Source of the DNA: Pseudomonadota bacterium
GTDB lineage: Bacteria > Myxococcota > Polyangia > Polyangiales > Polyangiaceae
Assembly (NCBI GenBank): GCA_023419055.1
Contig: JAEZYO010000221.1
Coordinates: 1-11,452 of the forward strand
DNA length: 11,452 nt
Direction: 5' to 3'
Both the position numbers and the translations under genes were made by a program. This document shows positions 1 to 6,071 of the stretch, piece by piece (within the stretch, counting starts at the first letter, position 1; each line of letters starts with the position of its first letter). The notes below the pieces were generated by a model that was not told where the DNA came from, searched no databases, and saw nothing but the letters and a program-made list of their open reading frames with translations.

Positions 1-254
1 ACCCAGCGGAGGTGCTTCGAGACGCCGAGCTCGGACAGGATCTCGATCACGTTCGCGTAGTGATCGGCGACCACGTGAAGCCCGGTATCGACGCTTCGCC
101 CCTGGGCGTCAGAGAACGAGCTCGTCCTTCCGCCTGCTCGAGGCGCCGCCTCCAGGACGCGAACCGACAAGCCGCGCTTCGAGAGCTCGTACGCCGCCGT
201 GAGCCCCGCGATGCCGGCGCCCAACACCAACACACGCGGGATGGACGGGCTCAT
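1..254 (-). CDS. FAD-dependent desaturase/amine-oxidase-like flavoprotein, N-terminal part
   Basis: Only the first ~85 residues lie in the window; the gene continues past the left edge. They begin MSPSIPRVLVLGAGIAGL and hold the dinucleotide-binding GxGxxG with an acidic residue at the end of the second strand (VLEAAP), followed at once by the AGGR motif. This is the FAD-binding start of the phytoene desaturase / HpnE / flavin amine oxidase superfamily. The next stretch (VDTGLHVVADHYANVIEIL) resembles squalene- and carotenoid-type desaturases, which carry a D-x-G-x-H segment there, but substrate cannot be decided from this fragment. Start choice: ATG at 254 lies 2 bp after the stop of the upstream gene. 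A GTG at 260 overlaps that stop (GTGA) and has GGAG 7 nt upstream, so it is an equally good or better start. Second gene of the minus-strand operon read from the promoter at 1256-1284. Confidence 0.85.
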   Translation of the reverse strand, partial: MSPSIPRVLVLGAGIAGLTAAYELSKRGLSVRVLEAAPRAGGRTSSFSDAQGRSVDTGLHVVADHYANVIEILSELGVSKHLRW

Positions 255-256
255 GT

Positions 257-1222
257 TCACGCCGAAGCTCCGAGCGCGGGAGTCACCGAGGCGGGAGTCA
301 CCGAGGCGGGAGTCACCGAGGCGGACGACAGCGTTGCTCGCTGGGAGCGATCGCGCTGCTTGCGACCCCAGGCCTGGACCGCGCGCGCGGCTCCGGGTGG
401 CGCAGGGAGATACATGCTCCAGTGAAGGAGGCGAATCGATCCAGGGCGCTCTCCGAGCCAGCCCGCGCAGCGATGCACGGCCTTCCACGCCGGTGTGGCG
501 CGCTGCGAGCGTTGCATCACGATGTCGATGAGATCGGCGACGAACCGCAGGCTCGACCCGACCACGACGTCGAAATCCAAGCCGATGGCTTCGAGCAACG
601 CGCGCTGTCCGCGGGCGGCTTTTCGAGCCAGGAGCCCGTAGCCCGCGACATACACCGCGAGATCCGCCAGAAAGCCGCGCTCATCGCTCAACGCGCGCTC
701 CAGGATCGAGAGCGACAACCTGAGGTGCATCTTCTCGTCCTCGACGTTCGCGAGAAGAACGCGCCGCACCTCCGGATCGGACGTTGCGTGCGCCAAGTTG
801 TAGAGAAAGGCAAACCCGAGCCCCTCGGAGAACAGACAGAACAACGCAGCGACGCTCGGCTTGAACGGTAACGCGAACAACTCGCCAGAGCGCCACGCCG
901 TCCAAAACTCCCGCATCTCGGGCGTGGGCGGGAGCACGTCGCAGCCACCGATCAGGCGCACGAGATCCGCTATGTCTTGGAGATGCTTGGTCTCGTCCGC
1001 GATCAGGCGCCGAGCCGCGCGAGTGAAGAGCTCGCTCGACTCCACGTACGCCGGATCTTCGAGCAACGAAAAGCCTTCGAGCGCGGCCGCTTCGGCATGA
1101 TAGAGCGCGCTCAGCACCTCGATGTAGGCGCGCCGATGTCGATAAGGATCGACCGGTAGCAACGGCCGCGAAACGCGCGGCGTCGGCAGATCGGAGCTCT
1201 GCTTCCCTCTCATCGCTGCCAT
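257..1222 (-). CDS. Ferritin-like di-iron protein with SVTPA-repeat tail
   Basis: 321 residues, largely helical. The ligand set of a di-iron carboxylate four-helix bundle is visible in order: E44, then E77-x-x-H80 (ADETKH), E133 (FSEGLG) and E163-x-x-H166 (EDEKMH). This E / ExxH / E / ExxH pattern is the ferritin-like or bacterial multicomponent-monooxygenase-like signature, so the protein probably binds two irons and may activate oxygen or store/handle iron; the sequence does not say which. Residues ~180-290 are a further helical region of unknown role. The C-terminus is a low-complexity tail with three exact SVTPA repeats (residues 302-316). Start: ATG at 1222 has AGGGAGA (1228-1234) 5 nt upstream; a second ATG three codons in is less well placed. 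It is the first gene after a strong promoter and abuts the downstream flavoprotein gene, suggesting the two act in one oxidative pathway. No signal peptide or membrane segment is evident. Confidence 0.85.
   Translation of the reverse strand: MAAMRGKQSSDLPTPRVSRPLLPVDPYRHRRAYIEVLSALYHAEAAALEGFSLLEDPAYVESSELFTRAARRLIADETKHLQDIADLVRLIGGCDVLPPTPEMREFWTAWRSGELFALPFKPSVAALFCLFSEGLGFAFLYNLAHATSDPEVRRVLLANVEDEKMHLRLSLSILERALSDERGFLADLAVYVAGYGLLARKAARGQRALLEAIGLDFDVVVGSSLRFVADLIDIVMQRSQRATPAWKAVHRCAGWLGERPGSIRLLHWSMYLPAPPGAARAVQAWGRKQRDRSQRATLSSASVTPASVTPASVTPALGASA
276..320. repeat. Three exact tandem copies of a 15-bp unit
   Basis: The unit GCGGGAGTCACCGAG occurs at 276-290, 291-305 and 306-320, followed by the first 4 bases of a fourth copy. 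On the minus strand it encodes the SVTPA repeats at the C-terminus of the ferritin-like protein, ending about 15 bp before the start of the next gene. As the unit is a multiple of three, gain or loss of copies would keep the frame. Confidence 0.95.
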
Positions 1223-1255
1223 CGCTATCTCCCTGGATTGTTGATGACTTTCGCT

Positions 1256-1284
1256 CTTATAGGGGTCGACGCCGAACCCGTCAA
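1256..1284 (-). promoter_or_regulatory. Sigma70-type promoter of the ferritin-like/flavoprotein operon
   Basis: Read on the minus strand, TTGACG (1279-1284) and TATAAG (1256-1261) are separated by exactly 17 bp, close to the consensus housekeeping promoter and unusual by chance in such GC-rich DNA. Transcription would begin near 1249, giving a leader of about 25 nt that holds the ribosome-binding site AGGGAGA (1228-1234) before the ATG at 1222. Not shown experimentally. Confidence 0.75.
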
Positions 1285-1289
1285 TACGA

Positions 1290-1329
1290 GTTCGTCATCG
1301 CAAAATTCAGTGAAGGTTCGTCGCCGCAA
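1290..1329. repeat. Two near-identical 14-bp direct repeats upstream of the promoter
   Basis: GTTCGTCATCGCAA (1290-1303) and GTTCGTCGCCGCAA (1316-1329) match at 12 of 14 positions and start 26 bp apart, about 2.5 helical turns. They lie directly upstream of the -35 element of the operon promoter, where an activator would bind. A regulatory role is inferred from position only. Confidence 0.45.
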
Positions 1330-1344
1330 TGACTCTAACGTCAT
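1329..1344. promoter_or_regulatory. Inverted repeat ATGAC-N6-GTCAT, possible operator
   Basis: A perfect 5-bp inverted repeat with a 6-bp spacer (ATGACTCTAACGTCAT) sits about 45 bp upstream of the -35 box and touches the second direct repeat. It looks like a site for a dimeric regulator. No binding protein can be named from the sequence. Confidence 0.4.
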
Positions 1345-1762
1345 GAAGCGTCCTTTCATCTTTGTTGCGGAGTTCATCTCCTGTTGCGACTTGGGCTTAC
1401 GCCATGACCGTGGCGAGGCGATGCCGCGCGTCGCACGCCTTGATTGAAGACGACTCAGATCGCCCGCGAGCAGTGCCGAGAGAAAGTCGGCGCACGAACT
1501 TCCCGTCGCGATCACGCACGCCGCCGGTAGAGGGCAGGCGATTGCCTTAGAAATCGGGAGATTTGAGCTCGAAGCCGGAAACCTGGCCTCAAAGCGCGTT
1601 CGAGACGCCCGCAAGAGAGGTCAGCCGTGCATCATATTGCTATCGATCTGAGCTGCTCAGCTGAGGGTGGCGATCACGCTCCTGCTCGAGTCCGCCATGA
1701 TCCGCCTACTTCTAAGAGCGATCCGCGGCTTCTACGAGTCGCCGCGCTTCGAGCCGTCGCCC
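1345..1762. other. Intergenic stretch with no supported gene
   Basis: No reading frame here looks like a gene. The open frame on the minus strand from 1614 to 1225 runs straight through the promoter and ribosome-binding site of the ferritin-like gene and has Arg/Ser-rich, non-conserved-looking composition, so it is judged spurious. The stretch lies downstream of the minus-strand gene at 1763-2426 and holds the palindrome cluster at 1648-1665. Nothing else was identified. Confidence 0.6.
1648..1665. repeat. Overlapping palindromes CTGAG-ctg-CTCAG-CTGAG
   Basis: CTGAG (1648-1652), CTCAG (1656-1660) and CTGAG (1661-1665) form two mutually exclusive pairings: a hairpin with a 3-nt loop, and the perfect 10-bp palindrome CTCAGCTGAG. 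It lies about 100 bp past the stop of the minus-strand gene at 1763-2426. No T-tract follows on either strand, so a terminator role is unsupported. Confidence 0.4.
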
Positions 1763-2426
1763 TCAGTCCGCGGTAGTCGCCGCGGGGGGCGATGCTTCTG
1801 ACCTGGGTGGCGGGGCGTTCGGTGCCTTCACCTTGGCTTCGACTGCGCTCACCGTTTTTCGGGCGTCGTCGAGGGTCGCCTTCTCACGACTCTGAAGCCA
1901 CGCGAGCATACTGGTCTGCTCGTTCTTGCACTTGTCGAGCACGAGCTTTCGGCACTCGGTGCAATAGGAGCTAAAGGAGAGATCGGGCTTCTTCGCGCAG
2001 CTCATGCTGGCAAGCTGCTGCTGAACCTCGCTCACCTGCGCCTCGAGCAAGAGGCGAGCTTCCTGCCTTGAGCGCCTCCTCGTTGCTCAGGTATCTGACC
2101 TCGAGCGAGATGCTGACCTGCTCGCGGGCGTTGCCGTTGATGGGGAAGCGCTTCAGGAGGTCGACTCCGCTGTGCGACTGAACCAACCCCTTCTCGATCG
2201 TGTACAGCGGAAACTCGCGGATGATCGGCTCGTTGCGAGTCGGCAGTTTGACTTTGGCGCTGATGAGCACGTAGTCGAGCCCACCGACGTCCCACAGGCG
2301 TGGAACGTCCTGCTCTTCGATGTACGCAAAGACCGACCAATACTTGTCGGCAGCGTCTCGCACGCCCGCGTACTCGGAGGGTGCCGTCCGCGTTGACGCG
2401 GGCCTCACGGGCTCACCGTCGGCCAC
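1763..2426 (-). pseudogene. Unrecognised protein gene split by a one-base frameshift
   Basis: Two overlapping minus-strand frames together give one sensible protein. The first runs from GTG 2426 (GAGG 8 nt upstream) and reads well to K120 at 2067-2069, then turns into Ala/Gly/Arg-rich frameshift-like sequence. Dropping one base (C at 2066 on the plus strand) joins it to the second frame, giving NEEALK-QEARLLLEAQ and about 220 residues in all, ending at 1763. Residues ~20-115 look like a beta-rich domain; ~110-140 are coiled-coil-like (QVSEVQQQL); a Cys-containing helical part follows (YCTECRK, a CxxC with two more Cys), then a Pro/Ala-rich tail. No signal peptide or membrane segment is seen, and no in-frame ATG exists before a stop near 2508, so the 5' end may also be missing. 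I do not recognise the family. The shift could be a real mutation or a sequencing error. Confidence 0.6.
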
Positions 2427-2982
2427 GAACCCCGCCTCGGATCGGCACCTTTTCGCAGCGTAGCCACCCTCGCTGGCCGATCCGAGCTCTCGGCTACTCG
2501 CGCCTTATTGCTCCGCAGCGCGCCCGAAGCGTGATCGCGAAGGAGCGCGGGCAGGCTTGCGCAATTCCTCGACGCTAGCGGAGAACAGAGCCCACCCGAG
2601 TGTTCGATCCGTCTGGAGCGGCGCGAGCGCACGATCGCTTCGCGAGCCGCTGCCTGTTCCAGCGAGCTTCGGCGCGCACGACTTCGACCCGACACGACGC
2701 GAGCATCGAGCCAACGCCATTCACCTAGCGAACAATGGTCGAGCACGAGCGGGACACGAATTTGTTACTAGTAGCTTCCGCGAATCGGGCTCCTTCTCCT
2801 CGAGCTTTTGTCCCTCGATCGATAGTGAAGACACACAACTCGCGCATCGAGCGATGTCGTGTGTAGTTGCTTACGAACGAGCCGTGACGTCTGGTCACAT
2901 TTTCTGTTTTCGTAGTCATCGAAGTGAGAGCGCTTGCCACGTGACCGAGACCGGGGATAGGTTCACCACGGTCTCAGGTCTC
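2427..2982. other. Divergent intergenic region, no supported gene
   Basis: Open frames here are Arg/Ser-rich shadows on both strands. The frame of the sigma factor gene stays open back to 2557, but the upstream 142 residues are low-complexity and unlike any sigma region, so they are not counted. The part from about 2740 to 2940 is visibly richer in A/T than its surroundings, which suits a promoter region for the sigma operon. I could not pick a convincing -35/-10 pair. It contains the inverted repeat at 2884-2898. Confidence 0.55.
2884..2898. promoter_or_regulatory. Inverted repeat GTGAC-N5-GTCAC upstream of the sigma gene
   Basis: A perfect 5-bp inverted repeat with a 5-bp spacer lies 85 bp before the sigma factor start. 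Its right arm GGTCAC (2893-2898) can also pair with GTGACC at 2941-2946. Likely a binding site for a dimeric regulator, inferred from symmetry and position alone. Confidence 0.35.
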
Positions 2983-3621
2983 ATGTCCGTCTTTGAGCGG
3001 CAGCCGCACCTATTGGAGGCGTTTCGTCAGGGGGAACGCTGGGCGCTGGAGCACGTGTACCGCGCTTACGTGCGCGAGATCGATCGCTACTTGCGCGCCC
3101 TCGCGCGGGCGAGCCACGCGCCTGAGCTCAGGCAAACGGAGGCGCTCGTCGACTTGATCCAGGAGGCGTTCATCCGTGCCTTGTCACCAAGCGCGCGCCT
3201 CGCCTACGACGGCACTCGTCCGTACGGGCCGTACCTGCGAAAGATCGCCAAGAATCTCTTCATCGATCAGCTGCGTGCTCGGGGTCGAGCCGTGGAGGAG
3301 TCGCTCGATGCCGTGGACGGCGACAACATTCCGTCCGAGAGCGAGGAGCTCGCGGATCCCCGGGTCAATGCGGTGCTCGCAGCTTATCTCGCCGGGCTCC
3401 CGCCGCCGTTGCGCGGAGTCTACGAGCAACGCTTCATCCTCGGAAACAGCCAGGAGAACTCGTGCACGGCCCTCGGCATCACGCGTCGAAGGCTACGCAC
3501 CGACGAAGCGCGGCTCTTGAGCGGCCTCCGTCGAGCGCTCCTCGACAACGGGATCCTACGCGGCGACGTGATCGCGGAGGTCGGTCTAGCCGCGACGGTG
3601 AGGACGAATGTCGCACGATGA
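2983..3621 (+). CDS. ECF-type RNA polymerase sigma factor
   Basis: 212 residues, the usual size of an extracytoplasmic-function sigma factor. Sigma region 2 spans residues ~15-102, with DLIQEAFIRAL (57-67) as the core-binding helix and YLRKIAKNLFIDQLRARGR (84-102) as the -10 recognition part. After a short acidic linker (105-127), region 4 spans ~130-188: LPPPLRGVYEQRF followed by the helix-turn-helix ending TRRRLRTDEARLLSGL. The HTH wording departs from the common ECF pattern (NSQENSCTALGI), so it is a divergent member. Start: ATG 2983 begins right where sigma homology begins and has a weak AGG 4 nt upstream; GTG 2941 in the same frame is an alternative. The stop overlaps the next gene by 14 bp, so it is very probably co-translated with the membrane protein, its likely partner. 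No recognisable ECF self-promoter was found upstream. Confidence 0.9.
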   Translation: MSVFERQPHLLEAFRQGERWALEHVYRAYVREIDRYLRALARASHAPELRQTEALVDLIQEAFIRALSPSARLAYDGTRPYGPYLRKIAKNLFIDQLRARGRAVEESLDAVDGDNIPSESEELADPRVNAVLAAYLAGLPPPLRGVYEQRFILGNSQENSCTALGITRRRLRTDEARLLSGLRRALLDNGILRGDVIAEVGLAATVRTNVAR

Positions 3622-4201
3622 CGACCTCGAACGGTTGCTCGCTCGGGGGAACCTGAGCGGTGCCACGTATGACCGCATCGAGTCGAACGTCATGCGGCGT
3701 GTGTTGCCGCAGCCGCGTGCGCCTCGTGCCGCCTGGCTCTGGGCTGCCGTTCTGCCTGCCGCGGCCGCGCTAGGGGGGTTAGCAGCCTATCGCGGGACTG
3801 ATGGGACCACGACCGACTCGGCGGGCTTCACCGCGAAAGGCTCGCAAGCCCCCCCTTCGGGTGGCGTAGAGCTCACGTGTTCCGCGGAGCGCCCCTGTCG
3901 CATCGGGGACACGCTGATGTTCGTGGTCGACACGAGCGTTGCCCACGGCTACCTGAACGCGAGCGCACAGCGGGTACAGCCCCCGTCGCGTGAGCTGATC
4001 CACCTCTTCCCGACGGAGGGGGGAGCGAGCCCTCGCATCGAGCGCGGAGTCGGCACGTCGGTGGTCCCGCAGGGCCTGCGCCTGGGCAATACGTTCAGCC
4101 CGGGCGTGTATCGGATCCAAGTCTGGTTCACCGACGACAACCCCTCACCCCACCCGAACGAAGGTCGACTGACCAGTCTAGAGCTGACGGTCGGCGATTG
4201 A
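3608..4201 (+). CDS. Single-pass membrane protein with DUF4384-like outer domain, candidate sigma-factor partner
   Basis: 197 residues. A charged N-terminal part (1-40) is followed by one clear membrane helix (about 42-61, AAWLWAAVLPAAAALGGLAA), a Thr/Ser/Gly linker and a C-terminal beta-rich domain (~85-197). The domain order suggests N-in, C-out topology. The outer domain has GDTLMFVVDTS, GYLNASAQR and LIHLFP, resembling DUF4384-type domains often found near caspase-like peptidases; this match is from memory. C91 and C97 could form a disulphide. The gene overlaps the sigma gene by 14 bp and the caspase gene by 4 bp, and GAGG (3600-3603) precedes its ATG. By position it takes the anti-sigma slot, yet no zinc-binding HxxxCxxC motif is present in the short cytoplasmic part. 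It may be an atypical anti-sigma factor or a sensor; function is unproven. Confidence 0.8.
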   Translation: MSHDDDLERLLARGNLSGATYDRIESNVMRRVLPQPRAPRAAWLWAAVLPAAAALGGLAAYRGTDGTTTDSAGFTAKGSQAPPSGGVELTCSAERPCRIGDTLMFVVDTSVAHGYLNASAQRVQPPSRELIHLFPTEGGASPRIERGVGTSVVPQGLRLGNTFSPGVYRIQVWFTDDNPSPHPNEGRLTSLELTVGD

Positions 4202-5985
4202 GTGCGCTCGTGCATCGATTCCCCCGCTGGATACGGCTGCTGCTCTCGTTGCTGGTGGTCACTATTTCGACGCCGGCCGGAGCGGCCACCCGGTTTCACG
4301 CGGTCGTGATCGGCAACAATGCCGTTTTTCCGGGAGCGGAGGAGGAAGCGTCCGCTGCGCTCACCCCACTCAAATACGCCGACGACGACGCGGCTGCCAT
4401 CAGCGCTCTCGTCGCGGACGTCGCGTCGTCTCTGCATCTGCTCACCGTCATGGACGCGGCGACGCAGTCGCTCTACCCGGGCCTCGCTGCCGCCGCACAG
4501 CCCCCGACGCTCGCCGCGGTGGACGCGGCCGTCCTCGCGATCAAGGCCGAGATCGGGCGCGATCGCGAACGCGGCGATCAAAGCGTCGTCTGGTTCTTCT
4601 TCAGCGGCCACGGCAGTACCTCGTACGAAGGTGAGCCCGGGCTCGCGCTCGCGGACGGCGCCCTGACCCGCCGCTATCTCTACGACCGCGTCCTCGCTAG
4701 GTTCTCCGGTGCGACCGTCCACGTCCTGGTCGACGCCTGTCACGCCGAATCCATCGTCCGCCCTCGCGATTCCAACGCGGAGCCCGTCAGCGTCGCCCCG
4801 GAAGTGGCGAGCGCCCTCCTGGCTCGTTCCACGCTGGCGAGGTTCCCCAACGTGGGGAGCCTTCTAGTCTCGAGCCGTGACTCGCAAGCTCACGAATGGG
4901 ACGCCATCGGCCACGGCGTCTTCACGCACCAGGTGCTCTCCGCGCTGCGCGGCGCGGCGGACGTGAACGGCGATCGACTGATCGAGTACAGCGAAGTTCA
5001 GGCGTTCATTACCGCGGCCAATCGCAGCGTGTCCGACGCGAGGGCACGCGCCTCGCTCGTCGTACGCGCCCCCGAGCTCAACCGGCGTGCACCGCTCCTC
5101 GACCTGTCGGCGTTCCCTGCCCAAAAGGCTGCCTGGTTGGTCGGTGTATCGGGAAGCCGCGGCGTCGTCCAGGTCCTGGATGATCACGGACGTCGCCTGG
5201 TCACGCTCCACAACGCGATGGACCTCTCCACATCGTTGCTGCTGCCGGCCGGAGTCGTCCTGTACATCGCCGCGAAGGGGTTCGAAGCCGAGCTCCGGGC
5301 ACGTCCCGGCCAGGTCGTCCGTTTCGCCGATCTCAAGTTTCTGCGAGCGCCTGCGAGAAGCCGTGGGTCGCTCGCGAGCGCTCTCGAACGAGGCATGTTC
5401 CGTACCCCGTTCGGTCGCGGCTACTACGAGGGCTTCACCGACAGCGCCTCGGATCTCGTCCCGGTCCCTCTCGCGCCCGAGCGCGACGACGTTCCTCTTC
5501 ACTCGGGCCCATCCCCGCTCGCGGCGCCTGACCGTCCCTTTCGATTCTCCGCCGGCTTCGGGCTCGCCAGCTCGACGGCGCAAGTGCTCGGCGTAAGCCA
5601 CGGGTTGCGTCTCTCGCTGACACGAGCGCGCGGACACGGTCCCACCTTCGTTCTCGATGGCCTGACTGCGAGCGATGGTCCGCTCACGGAGTCACGCGCC
5701 ACGGGGACGTTCGGTTGGCTCTGGCAGACGCGCCCGAGCGCCCTGCAGCTCTACGCGACCGCCCGCGCCGGGGCTGGAATCATCGTTCAGGAGGTCGAGC
5801 GCGAGTCGAGTCGTTCGAGCGCCGTGGGAGTGGGTGCCGCTTCAACCGGCGTCGCGAGTCGCATCACCGAGCAACTCGGCATGTTGGCCGAGCTCGAGCT
5901 CGCGGGTCAGTTACTGCGACGAGATGACGCCGTGAGGATGGATGCCGTCCCTTCTGCGTGGCTCGGCGGCTACTGGGGATGGTGA
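4198..5985 (+). CDS. Secreted caspase-fold peptidase (C14-like) with EF-hand-like loop and barrel-like C-terminus
   Basis: 595 residues. A signal peptide (RFPRWIRLLLSLLVV, then AGA-A near residue 30) sends it out of the cytoplasm. The caspase/metacaspase domain spans ~33-290: the opening strand FHAVVIGNN, catalytic His138 in FFFSGHGS and catalytic Cys181 in VLVDACHAES, both with their usual hydrophobic strands. At once after the catalytic core, 255-266 (DVNGDRLIEYSE) fits a 12-residue EF-hand calcium loop. A beta-rich, PEGA-like segment (~312-382) and a Pro-rich linker (~422-446) follow. Residues ~447-595 are alternating amphipathic strands ending GGYWGW, as expected of an outer-membrane beta-barrel whose last residue is aromatic. 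Family knowledge: such peptidases cut after Arg/Lys or Asp; specificity is not readable here. Start: TTG 4198 overlaps the preceding stop (TTGA); GTG 4210 is an alternative that leaves a tidier signal peptide. Translationally coupled to the membrane protein. Confidence 0.88.
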   Translation: MSALVHRFPRWIRLLLSLLVVTISTPAGAATRFHAVVIGNNAVFPGAEEEASAALTPLKYADDDAAAISALVADVASSLHLLTVMDAATQSLYPGLAAAAQPPTLAAVDAAVLAIKAEIGRDRERGDQSVVWFFFSGHGSTSYEGEPGLALADGALTRRYLYDRVLARFSGATVHVLVDACHAESIVRPRDSNAEPVSVAPEVASALLARSTLARFPNVGSLLVSSRDSQAHEWDAIGHGVFTHQVLSALRGAADVNGDRLIEYSEVQAFITAANRSVSDARARASLVVRAPELNRRAPLLDLSAFPAQKAAWLVGVSGSRGVVQVLDDHGRRLVTLHNAMDLSTSLLLPAGVVLYIAAKGFEAELRARPGQVVRFADLKFLRAPARSRGSLASALERGMFRTPFGRGYYEGFTDSASDLVPVPLAPERDDVPLHSGPSPLAAPDRPFRFSAGFGLASSTAQVLGVSHGLRLSLTRARGHGPTFVLDGLTASDGPLTESRATGTFGWLWQTRPSALQLYATARAGAGIIVQEVERESSRSSAVGVGAASTGVASRITEQLGMLAELELAGQLLRRDDAVRMDAVPSAWLGGYWGW

Positions 5986-6022
5986 TGTCGGCGCGTTGGC
6001 CCGCCGCGTGCGAGTGATGCGT

Positions 6023-6035
6023 CGAGCCCGGCTCG
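6023..6035 (+). terminator. Weak hairpin after the caspase gene
   Basis: CGAGC and GCTCG pair around a CCG loop, followed a few bases later by the short T-rich run GTGTTTGG. It lies 38 bp past the caspase stop. The stem is short and the T-run poor, so it may only attenuate transcription into the lipoprotein gene, or do nothing. Confidence 0.2.
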
Positions 6036-6071
6036 GCGGTGTTTGGCTTGATCAGCTGTAGGGGAATCGTG

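Noticed and set aside
276..320. CRISPR-like array
   Set aside because: The 15-bp units are directly abutting with no spacers and are in frame within a coding region.
1225..1614. 129-codon open frame on the minus strand
   Set aside because: It runs across the promoter and ribosome-binding site of the ferritin-like gene and shows no recognisable domain.
2557..2982. 142-residue N-terminal extension of the sigma factor
   Set aside because: Sigma region 2 starts right at the ATG at 2983. The extension is Ser/Arg-rich, crosses the AT-rich regulatory stretch, and would make the protein far longer than ECF sigma factors.
3949..4743. 264-codon open frame on the minus strand
   Set aside because: Antisense to the membrane-protein and caspase genes, whose overlapping frames, signal peptide and catalytic motifs are convincing.
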